A DNA stretch of 10,428 nt from contig JBHGWS010000064.1 of the NCBI GenBank assembly GCA_041936745.1, positions 1 to 10,428 on the forward strand. The letters are read 5' to 3'. The stretch's first letter is position 1; every line of letters begins with the position of its first letter. Under the pieces are notes generated by a model that saw only the letters and a list, made by a program, of their open reading frames with translations, had not been told where the DNA came from and searched no databases. The position numbers and the translations under genes were made by a program. This DNA is from Darwinibacter acetoxidans_A (GTDB lineage: Bacteria; Bacillota; Limnochordia; Darwinibacteriales; Darwinibacteriaceae). Below, one piece after another: positions 1-6,013 of the stretch.

Positions 1-14
1 GGTTGGCGCCAACC
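1..14. repeat. Perfect 14-bp palindrome
   Basis: The first 14 bases, GGTTGGCGCCAACC, read the same on both strands. The palindrome lies just outside the end of the small gene that begins at 549. It has no loop and no adjacent T-run, so it does not look like a terminator by itself. It could be a protein-binding site or part of a larger element cut off by the window edge. No function can be assigned. Confidence 0.4.
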
Positions 15-37
15 ACCTAAATCTAAGCCAGGGCCGA

Positions 38-57
38 AAACCGCAATAAGGCGGCTT
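38..57. terminator. Short hairpin, possible bidirectional terminator
   Basis: AAACCGC at 38-44 can pair with GCGGCTT at 51-57 around a six-base loop, with one G-T wobble. A run of T follows on the plus strand and a run of T also follows on the minus strand. The hairpin abuts the stop codon of the minus-strand gene at 58, which fits a terminator for that gene. The stem is short, so efficiency is uncertain. Confidence 0.4.
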
Positions 58-549
58 TTAACCGTCGTTATTATTATTTTCATCATCCTCTTCTTCCGCC
101 ACGGCAACGAAAACAAGGTCGAATTCAATGTCCATGCCTTGGATCAAATCCGTTGCCAGAGCTGTAGGCAGAGCCAGTTCGAACAAAACATCTTCGTCTC
201 CCGCTGCCGCCAGCAAACGCCCGGTGCCCAATTGTTGGATCAACCCGGCAAGGGAACCAGGCCCATACAATACCGCTGCTTCATCATCCGGATCCGCGGT
301 TACCGTCATCTGCAGGCGCTCCGCCAACAAGCGGGCATCCTGTGGGTTATCTCCCGGGCCCCAATCGCAAGAAACGTAGTAGCGAATGTCCACAGGGCTG
401 TCGTTTTCCACATTGATTGTTCCATCGGCAGCCGAATTCCCTACCCAATTGGTTTCAGTGAATATTGCTGTCGTTGGGTCGAGAATCAAGTTGATTTCAG
501 CCGCTGCAGCAGTGTTTTCTTCGTTCAGGGCCTGAAACGTAAAAGCCAT
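58..549 (-). CDS. TasA/camelysin-like beta-sandwich protein lacking a signal peptide
   Basis: This encodes a 163-residue acidic protein. The order of segments resembles the TasA/camelysin (M73-type) fold: an opening strand ending in INLILDPTTAIF (about residues 19-31), then a GTINVENDSPVDIRYYV segment (about 44-59), an LQMTVTADP strand, a LGTGRLLAAAGDEDVLFELALP segment typical of the last strands, and IEFDLVFVAVA near the end. The C-terminus is a low-complexity Asp/Glu/Asn tail. Family members are usually secreted by the SipW signal peptidase and form biofilm fibres or surface layers. Here the protein starts directly at the mature-like sequence, with no hydrophobic signal peptide. The start is well supported by AGGAGGTGATAAATT just before the ATG. 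The gene is divergent from thrS and has no recognisable partner in the window, such as sipW. The family call rests on pattern resemblance only. A spore-coat or other structural protein is an alternative. Confidence 0.5.
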   Translation of the reverse strand: MAFTFQALNEENTAAAAEINLILDPTTAIFTETNWVGNSAADGTINVENDSPVDIRYYVSCDWGPGDNPQDARLLAERLQMTVTADPDDEAAVLYGPGSLAGLIQQLGTGRLLAAAGDEDVLFELALPTALATDLIQGMDIEFDLVFVAVAEEEDDENNNNDG

Positions 550-662
550 AATTTATCACCTCCTGTTCCACTGTATGAACTTTCGGGGGCTTGGTTCTGG
601 GTAAAAGAGAAAATAGAACTTAAGTCCTAGGGAAGGGCGCAGCCGTTTTTTCGTTTTCAGCC

Positions 663-691
663 TTGACAAACAAGTGAAAGATGAGTATTCT
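663..691 (+). promoter_or_regulatory. Sigma-A-type promoter of the thrS T-box leader
   Basis: A perfect -35 box, TTGACA at 663-668, is followed after 17 bases by TATTCT at 686-691, a four-of-six match to the -10 consensus. Transcription would begin near 698-700, just before the first conserved elements of the T-box leader. The spacing and position fit a housekeeping promoter for thrS. Confidence 0.7.
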
Positions 692-699
692 AAGGACTA

Positions 700-929
700 T
701 AGATAAAAAACAACGATGATCGGGACGAGTAGCCACAAACAACCCAACAGAAAAAGGGGCGAAAGCTGAGAGCCTCTTGGGGCAAGTTATGGCGAAAACC
801 ACCTGGGAGTTGCCTGCCGAATTTTAGTAAGCAAGGCCGGGGCACCGTTATCTGCGCTGAGTGGCTCGTTTTTAACGATCAATTTGGGTGGAACCGCGAT
901 TAATTCGTCCCATGGGGGGCGTTTTTTTA
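700..929 (+). ncRNA. Threonine T-box riboswitch (thrS leader)
   Basis: This leader controls thrS by sensing uncharged tRNA-Thr. Stem I begins around GATGATCGGGACG (715-727). The AGTA of the specifier-loop S-turn is at 728-731, with its GAA partner at 794-796. Two consecutive ACC triplets follow at 798-800 and 801-803, so whichever is the specifier it reads threonine. A CCGTTATC segment near 845-852 is typical of the stem III region. The T-box sequence GGGTGGAACCGCG lies at 886-898. Its TGGA bulge would pair with a UCCA tRNA end, as expected for a tRNA with U at the discriminator position. The CGTCCC at 906-911 can pair either with the T-box (antiterminator) or with the terminator stem. Uncharged tRNA-Thr is expected to favour read-through into thrS. 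The exact 5' boundary is estimated from the promoter. Confidence 0.9.
906..928 (+). terminator. Intrinsic terminator of the T-box leader
   Basis: CGTCCC (906-911) pairs with GGGGCG (916-921) around ATGG, and seven T residues follow (922-928). The left arm also serves as the right arm of the antiterminator, giving the mutually exclusive folds required of a T-box. Read-through leads to thrS 29 bases further on. Confidence 0.85.
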
Positions 930-957
930 TTACCTAAAAAAGAAAGGGGCGGCAGTC

Positions 958-2697
958 ATGAGTGAAAAGGAAGATGTTACTCTGCAGGAAGAGGTACTGC
1001 GGCACACGACCGCACATATTATGGCTCAAGCAGTGTTAAGGCTGTGGCCTGATACTAAAATAGCGATTGGGCCTGTAATTAAGGACGGGTTTTATTACGA
1101 CTTTGATTTAGAACACCGGTTTACACCTGAAGATTTGGAACTGATCGAAGCGGAAATGGAAAAGATCATCAAAGAAGATCTGCCGATCATAAGGGAAGAA
1201 CTGTCGAATGAGGCGGCTGTAAAAATGTTCGCCGAACAAAACCAAGATTTTAAGCTGGAGCTTTTAGAAGAGCTGGCTGAGGCGGATGAAAAGATCAGCG
1301 TCTACCGCCAAGGCGAGTTTGTGGATCTCTGCCGCGGGCCCCATTTAACCAGCACTTCTCAAGTGCGCCACTTCAAGCTGCAGAACATTGCCGGCGCTTA
1401 CTGGCGGGGCGATGCAAGAAGGCCTATGCTGCAGCGGATTTACGGTACAGCCTTCTTGGCTAAAAAAGATCTGAAAGAACACCTGCGCAGGCTGGAAGAA
1501 GCAGCCAAGCGGGATCACAGGCTTTTAGGGCGGCAGTTGGATCTGTTCAGCATCCAAGAAGAAGGGCCCGGCTTTCCCTTTTTCCATCCCAAAGGCATGG
1601 TTTTGCGCAATGAATTGGAGGACTTCTGGCGGCAAGAACACCGCAAGTGGGGCTATGTAGAAGTTAAAACGCCGATTATGCTGCATGAAGATCTGTGGCA
1701 CCGCTCGGGCCATTGGGAAAACTACAGAGATCATATGTACTTCGCAAAAATCGATGAGCAGAACTTTGCCATCAAACCGATGAACTGCCCCGGTGCACTT
1801 TTACTTTATAAAAGAAAGCTCCATTCTTACAGGGATTTCCCCATCCGCATGGCTGAGATGGGTTTGGTGCACCGCCACGAGCTTTCAGGCACTTTACACG
1901 GTTTAATGCGGGTTCGGGCTTTCACTCAAGACGATGCTCATATCTTCATGCTCCCTTCCCAGATCCAGGCAGAAATTGAAGAGGTCATCGACTTTGTCGA
2001 TTATGTCTACAAAGTTTTCGGTTTCGATTACCACGTGGAGCTTTCCACTAAACCGGAAAACGCCATGGGCGACGATGCGGTTTGGGAAAAGGCAACTGAA
2101 GCCTTGGAAAAATCACTGCAGGCCAAAGAATTAAATTATGTGGTTAATGAGGGCGACGGAGCTTTTTACGGGCCGAAAATTGACTTTCATCTAGAAGACA
2201 GCCTGGGCCGCACCTGGCAGTGCGCCACTATTCAATTGGACTTTGCCATGCCGGAGCGCTTTGATCTCACTTATATCGATGAAAACGATGAGAGGCAGCG
2301 GCCCGTCATGATTCACAGGGTCCTTTACGGCGCACTGGAGCGTTTTATTGCAATTTTGACAGAACACTATGCCGGCGCCTTCCCCACTTGGCTGGCACCG
2401 GTACAGGCGCAGGTCATCCCCATTGGAGAGCGCCACTTAGCTTACGGTGAGCAGATCAAACAGGAGCTGTTCGAAGCGGGCCTGCGAGTTGAATTGGACA
2501 GCCGGGATGAAAAAATGGGCCGCAAAATTCGGGAAGCGCAGCTGCAGCAGATCCCTTATATGTTAGTTGTAGGCGACAGAGAAATGGCGGCGGGCAAGGT
2601 TGCGGTGCGTCACCGCCGGGAAGGTGATTTGGGGACTATCTCAATTGCGGAGTTTAAAGAAAAAATCTTAAAAGAAATAGATGCAAAAGAAAACTAA
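958..2697 (+). CDS. thrS: Threonyl-tRNA synthetase without the TGS domain
   Basis: This class II synthetase charges tRNA-Thr with threonine in the cytoplasm. The 579-residue protein starts at the second domain of a standard ThrRS. The editing domain carries HTTAH (His16, His20) and CRGPH (Cys125, His129), which correspond to the four editing-site residues of the E. coli enzyme. The catalytic domain has motif 1 around 205-228, motif 2 with RHE at 306-308, and motif 3 around IHR at 452-454. Zinc ligands are Cys277, His328 and His453. The anticodon-binding domain fills about 480-575. All residue numbers are about 57 lower than in E. coli, so the N-terminal TGS domain is missing. It cannot have been missed upstream, because the T-box terminator ends only 29 bases before the ATG. 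The start is supported by AAAGGGGC at 943-950. Expression is governed by the threonine T-box. Catalysis and editing should be intact. Whether a second full-length thrS exists elsewhere is unknown. Confidence 0.97.
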   Translation: MSEKEDVTLQEEVLRHTTAHIMAQAVLRLWPDTKIAIGPVIKDGFYYDFDLEHRFTPEDLELIEAEMEKIIKEDLPIIREELSNEAAVKMFAEQNQDFKLELLEELAEADEKISVYRQGEFVDLCRGPHLTSTSQVRHFKLQNIAGAYWRGDARRPMLQRIYGTAFLAKKDLKEHLRRLEEAAKRDHRLLGRQLDLFSIQEEGPGFPFFHPKGMVLRNELEDFWRQEHRKWGYVEVKTPIMLHEDLWHRSGHWENYRDHMYFAKIDEQNFAIKPMNCPGALLLYKRKLHSYRDFPIRMAEMGLVHRHELSGTLHGLMRVRAFTQDDAHIFMLPSQIQAEIEEVIDFVDYVYKVFGFDYHVELSTKPENAMGDDAVWEKATEALEKSLQAKELNYVVNEGDGAFYGPKIDFHLEDSLGRTWQCATIQLDFAMPERFDLTYIDENDERQRPVMIHRVLYGALERFIAILTEHYAGAFPTWLAPVQAQVIPIGERHLAYGEQIKQELFEAGLRVELDSRDEKMGRKIREAQLQQIPYMLVVGDREMAAGKVAVRHRREGDLGTISIAEFKEKILKEIDAKEN

Positions 2698-2702
2698 AAA
2701 AA

Positions 2703-2723
2703 GGGCCCGCTAAATGCGGGTCC
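2703..2723. terminator. Bidirectional terminator after thrS
   Basis: GGGCCCGC (2703-2710) pairs with GCGGGTCC (2716-2723) around a TAAAT loop, with one G-T wobble. A run of A precedes the stem and a short T-rich stretch follows it. It ends thrS on the plus strand. Read on the minus strand the stem is followed by a long T-run, so it should also stop transcripts leaving the converging DUF1349 gene. Confidence 0.75.
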
Positions 2724-2821
2724 TTGCCATATCCTTTAAGTCTCTGCCTTGCGAAGCTTAAAACCTCATCTGTAAACCAAGCCTTTTTCACTGCGTTTAC
2801 CTTCCGATTAGAAGAATATTA

Positions 2822-2843
2822 AGGGCCTGCAGATACAGGCCCT
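2822..2843 (-). terminator. Hairpin after the DUF1349 gene, probable terminator
   Basis: AGGGCCTG (2822-2829) pairs perfectly with CAGGCCCT (2836-2843) around a six-base loop. On the minus strand it lies 13 bases past the stop codon at 2857 and is followed by TTAATATT, a weak T-rich tail. It probably acts together with the stronger hairpin at 2703-2723 to end the long minus-strand gene run. Confidence 0.5.
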
Positions 2844-2856
2844 AAGGCTTAACCGC

Positions 2857-3465
2857 TTATTTCCCCGAGCGGATGTCCCGCACAGGTTTGGGAGAGACGC
2901 TTAAGTGCCTGAAACTCACTTGGCAGCCTTCGCCCGTCGGTGCTTGGGCGGCGGGGCCCACTTTGATTGGCCGAGCGGCCTGCAGCCTGAAATAGCGGAT
3001 CAGCTGCCACCACTCGCCGTCCAAAGAATAGTGGAAAGCAAAGCAGTCGCCAAAGCGGGTAATACGCAGATGTACGCCCTCTTTGGGCACTTCCGCGGAA
3101 ATAGTATCATCTGAGACCCCTGCGGTGACGACGCTGACCAGCATCGGTTTTTCATAGCAGTTTTCCAAGCAGAGTTTGGCCCAGTTTTCCTCATCAACCA
3201 TAACTAATAAACAGCCGGCGTCGAAGTCCGCCTGCATGTCCACTTGAACAAAGGTGGCAAAGGTGAAGTCCCCGTCCCGCTTTGTATAAAAAAAGTGGGC
3301 ATTATGCTGCGGCGCGGGGCCCGCGGGATCTCTGAAAAAATCTGTCTTCCCCTCTGCCCAAACCTCCAGTACCCCTTGGCGAAACACCCAGCTGCTCGGT
3401 TCATTTAACCACTGGAAACCGGCCGGCAGAGACTTCCCGTCAAGTTTGTCAAACACATTAATCAT
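2857..3465 (-). CDS. DUF1349 domain-containing protein (concanavalin A-like fold)
   Basis: This encodes a 202-residue soluble protein with no signal peptide or membrane segment. Features of the DUF1349 family are visible in order: FQWLNEPSSWVFRQGVLEV (about 17-35), TDFFRDP (41-47), HFFYTKRDGDFTFATFVQ (57-74), AGCLLVMVDEENWAKLCLE (83-101), LRITRFGDCFAFHYSLDGEWWQLIRYF (133-159) and a KVGPAAQAP turn near 168-176. The family has a jelly-roll, lectin/glucanase-like beta-sandwich, and its substrate or ligand is generally unknown. The length is normal, so the domain is complete. The ATG is preceded by GGAGGAACGCC, a good ribosome binding site. It lies 41 bases after the unrecognised gene ending at 3507 and converges on thrS. 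It may be last in the minus-strand transcription unit or have its own promoter in the AT-rich gap upstream. No carbohydrate genes are nearby to suggest a ligand. Confidence 0.8.
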   Translation of the reverse strand: MINVFDKLDGKSLPAGFQWLNEPSSWVFRQGVLEVWAEGKTDFFRDPAGPAPQHNAHFFYTKRDGDFTFATFVQVDMQADFDAGCLLVMVDEENWAKLCLENCYEKPMLVSVVTAGVSDDTISAEVPKEGVHLRITRFGDCFAFHYSLDGEWWQLIRYFRLQAARPIKVGPAAQAPTGEGCQVSFRHLSVSPKPVRDIRSGK

Positions 3466-3506
3466 GGCGTTCCTCCAATTTAGAAAGTTATTTTAACGAA
3501 TTTATT

Positions 3507-3860
3507 TTACCAAATCACTTTTATTTCATATTTTTTGTAGCGTTTATGTTTTCCCCGCAAAATGACGCCCAAGGCCATAAGAAACCTTAATTCGTTTAAA
3601 AGAGGCAGAAGTTCTGCCCGCTGCTTGGCGATGAGAAAAGGTATTTCCAAAGCCCGCTTTAAGACCGCCAGCTGACTGCAGGTAAAGCCGGTCAAAAAAC
3701 GGATTTCCGTTTTCGGGACCAGGTTGCGCAGCTCCCACGGTATTCTTTCTTCCCTGCCTTCTTTATAATTTTCTAAAAATGTCGCCCAGCAGCTTTCCTC
3801 AAGTCCCATAAACTCGGCCGACTCCGCAAAAGATATATAGCCTTTAGCTAAGCTGTCCAC
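3507..3860 (-). CDS. Unrecognised small protein with a doubtful start codon
   Basis: From a GTG at 3860 this gives 117 residues of unknown function. No signal peptide or membrane segment is evident, and the C-terminus is basic (GKHKRYKKYEIK). The stretch SLAKGYISFAESAEFMGLEE (residues 3-22) looks like a helix-turn-helix and loosely recalls the UPF0175 type of antitoxin, but this is weak. The frame stays open upstream to a stop at 3957-3959, adding about 30 protein-like residues including LNEQLCLLKEACLPYPYL. A good Shine-Dalgarno-like AAAGGAG sits at 3943-3949, yet no in-frame ATG, GTG or TTG follows it before 3860. Either translation begins at a rare codon, the original start has mutated, or the weaker AAAGG about 11 bases before the GTG is used. 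It lies 41 bases upstream of the DUF1349 gene. The 212-base gap to the JAMM-LysM gene shows no clear terminator. Confidence 0.5.
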   Translation of the reverse strand: MDSLAKGYISFAESAEFMGLEESCWATFLENYKEGREERIPWELRNLVPKTEIRFLTGFTCSQLAVLKRALEIPFLIAKQRAELLPLLNELRFLMALGVILRGKHKRYKKYEIKVIW

Positions 3861-4072
3861 CGCTATTTTGACCTTTAAATAAGGGTAGGGCAGGCATGCT
3901 TCCTTCAGCAGGCAAAGCTGTTCGTTGAGTACTTTTGAAATTCTCCTTTCCCCCTTCTAAATAGATCCGCCTCGGGGGTTTTTTACTTCGCCGTTTTTTG
4001 GCAAGTTCCTGCTTGTTTGGCCAAATATTTTAAAAACAAAGTACAGGGGACCGAATATTCAGACTACGCCTT

Positions 4073-5053
4073 TTAATCGGGCCGGTCCGGCACCTTCAAT
4101 ACTTTCCCCACCGGGATCAGACTGGGGTTTTCAATCTCGTTTTCTTCGGCCAAGAGGCGGAACAGGCGGGGATCCCCCCATAGTTTATCCGCGATCCGCC
4201 ATAAATTATCGCCTGCCACCACAACATATTCTTCATAACCTGCCGGCTGCGGCGGCACCGGCTCGCTAGCGGGTTTTTCTGCCCCGCCGCTTTCTGCTCC
4301 GCTCAAAGCAGTTTCTGCCGGCGGCGGTGGTTGTTCCCGAATAAGAGGTTTTATTGGTTTAGGCTCCGGTTCTAAAATAATGGGATCCTCTTCCAAAGGT
4401 GCCTTGGTAACAACATCGCGCACCCAACCATAACCATAGACGCCGGCACCTATGAAAAGTGCCAGAAGCAGAACGAGAAAGCTTAAGCGCGCCCAAGCAA
4501 TTCTCCCGGCGGGGCGGGCAGTCACGCCTATCTCCCCCTCCGGCATCGTGCGCAGCACGTAATAGCCCGCAAGCTTCCGCCACTCCCCGTCTATCACGTG
4601 GTACGCCGCCCTTTCTTGGGCGTGGTTATCCATCACATAGGCAATCTGCCAAGGTTCCGGGAAAAACCTGAGATGCTGCTCTTTATCGAAATTGGATAAA
4701 AAGATACCAAAACCCGGGTGCGTATGCACCCAACCTACAATCTCCTCGGCCTGGCCGGCCTCTGCCAAAGCCCGCTTTACCGTTTCTAAATGCTCTCGGT
4801 TGATTACCAGCCGCGAAGCGCCTTTTTGCTGGGGGATAGGCACAAATCTTTCTACGAGGATTTCATACCCCTCGGCGCTTTTCAGCTCCTGCTTGCGCCC
4901 GATTAAAAACCCGCCGTGCTCACCGTGGGCGTGCAGATGAGCGAACTCGTCCAAACGCAGCATGACATTTTCTCTAAAAACCAAGCGGGGAAAAGGCCCC
5001 GCCTTGCCGACCAAGAACCGCCTCGTGGAAAATGCACCGCGTTCTTTGCTCAT
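4073..5053 (-). CDS. Membrane-anchored JAMM/MPN metallopeptidase with C-terminal LysM
   Basis: This 326-residue protein has three parts. Residues about 20-165 form a JAB/MPN domain with a complete JAMM zinc motif: Glu45 in EHGGFLIG, then His110, His112, Ser120 and Asp123 in the exact HxH-x7-S-x2-D spacing. Such domains are zinc isopeptidases acting next to ubiquitin-like or small sulfur-carrier tails. In bacteria many have unknown substrates. Residues about 188-210 form one transmembrane helix. Arginines just before it (180, 184, 189) suggest that the N-terminal enzyme faces the cytoplasm. A Pro/Glu-rich linker (about 218-272) leads to a LysM domain at 275-321 (YVVVAGDNLWRIADKLWGD and IPVGKVLKV), which would bind peptidoglycan outside. 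The start ATG follows AAGGAGAGAGAATC. The glutaminase stop lies only 12 bases upstream, so the two genes are very probably co-transcribed. No ubiquitin-like or E1-like gene is in the window. Both domain calls are secure, and the combination is unusual. Confidence 0.85.
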   Translation of the reverse strand: MSKERGAFSTRRFLVGKAGPFPRLVFRENVMLRLDEFAHLHAHGEHGGFLIGRKQELKSAEGYEILVERFVPIPQQKGASRLVINREHLETVKRALAEAGQAEEIVGWVHTHPGFGIFLSNFDKEQHLRFFPEPWQIAYVMDNHAQERAAYHVIDGEWRKLAGYYVLRTMPEGEIGVTARPAGRIAWARLSFLVLLLALFIGAGVYGYGWVRDVVTKAPLEEDPIILEPEPKPIKPLIREQPPPPAETALSGAESGGAEKPASEPVPPQPAGYEEYVVVAGDNLWRIADKLWGDPRLFRLLAEENEIENPSLIPVGKVLKVPDRPD

Positions 5054-5065
5054 GATTCTCTCTCC

Positions 5066-5986
5066 TTAGAAAATGCTCAAGTCCATCGCCCGCGATAGAT
5101 GACGCAGCATGCTCACCCCTGCCACACTGTTGCCTTTAGAATCGAGGGCGGGCCCAAAAGAAGCCACGCCGTAGCGGCCGGGGACAACTCCCAAAATACC
5201 GCCGGCGACCCCGCTTTTAGCCGGTATACCTACTTCTATGGCAAATTCACCCGAAGCATTATACATACCGCAGGTGACCATAAAGGTAGTGACAAGGCGT
5301 ACAGTTTTGGGCGAAATCAAAGCGATACCTTCTTCCGTAATACCTTTCGAAGCCAAAAACATACCTATGCGGGCTAAATCAGCGCAATCTATTAAAATGG
5401 AGCACTGACGGAAGTAAAGATCGAGGACTTCTTCCACATCTCCCTCTAAATTATCTATGTCCTTTAGAAACCAAGCCAAAGCCCTGTTGCGGTGGCCGGT
5501 CTCTTTTTCCGACCGGTAAACCGCTTCATCGATTGCAACCTGCCGGCCCAAAATAGAGCCTAAAAGATCCGTCAACAAGCCAAAGCGCTCCGAGACCGTC
5601 TCCCCGGGTATGAGCGAACACACCGCAATGGCCCCCGCGTTGATCATGGGGTTTAACGGTTTTTGCTCCGTCGTTTCCAATTTGACGATGCTGTTAAAAG
5701 AATCGCCCGTCGGTTCGGAGCCGACCTTGGAAAAAACCGCCTTCTCGCCCCGCTTTTCCAACGCAACCAAAAGGGTAATAACTTTAGAAATGCTCTGCAG
5801 CGTAAAAGGCTGCCTGGAATCCCCCGCTTCAAATAAGCCTTCAGGCGTCATTAAAGCGATACCGGCCGAAGTTGGATCGCCTTTCTTTAATTCCGGAATA
5901 TAGGAAGCAACCCGGCCTTCCAAGGCCGCCGGGCGGCTTTTTTTAACCACCGCGGCTAACAACTGTTTGTAATCAACGGCGGGCAT
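5066..5986 (-). CDS. glsA: Glutaminase (serine-dependent beta-lactamase-like family)
   Basis: This enzyme hydrolyses L-glutamine to glutamate and ammonia in the cytoplasm. The 306-residue length matches the family. The catalytic SxxK motif is FTLQSISK with Ser65 and Lys68. Other family signatures follow: NPMINAGAI (Asn112, Asn116), the SEKETGHRNRA stretch (about 159-169), YFRQCSI (around 192-198), TCGMYNASGEFA (around 240-251) and VGIPAKSGVAGGI near 254-266. All active-site segments are present, so it should be active. The ATG is preceded by GAGGTGGAATTTT. It lies 27 bases after the diguanylate cyclase gene ending at 6014 and 12 bases before the JAMM-LysM gene, which suggests one operon. The reason for coupling with those genes is not evident. 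Confidence 0.95.
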   Translation of the reverse strand: MPAVDYKQLLAAVVKKSRPAALEGRVASYIPELKKGDPTSAGIALMTPEGLFEAGDSRQPFTLQSISKVITLLVALEKRGEKAVFSKVGSEPTGDSFNSIVKLETTEQKPLNPMINAGAIAVCSLIPGETVSERFGLLTDLLGSILGRQVAIDEAVYRSEKETGHRNRALAWFLKDIDNLEGDVEEVLDLYFRQCSILIDCADLARIGMFLASKGITEEGIALISPKTVRLVTTFMVTCGMYNASGEFAIEVGIPAKSGVAGGILGVVPGRYGVASFGPALDSKGNSVAGVSMLRHLSRAMDLSIF

Positions 5987-6013
5987 AAAATTCCACCTCT
6001 TTCAAAAGAAGCT

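Noticed and set aside
139..630. A plus-strand open frame of 163 codons opposite the TasA-like gene
   Set aside because: It is the antisense of a gene with a strong ribosome binding site, and its product is Arg/Gln/Cys-rich with no recognisable domain.
620..802. A minus-strand open frame of 60 codons across the thrS leader
   Set aside because: It overlaps the thrS promoter and T-box stem I on the opposite strand, and that conserved RNA structure explains the sequence better.
3961..4072. Possible terminator after the JAMM-LysM gene
   Set aside because: Several short inverted repeats occur, such as TTTGGCCAAA, GAATATTC and a CAAG/CTTG pair, but none combines a good stem with a T-run on the minus strand.
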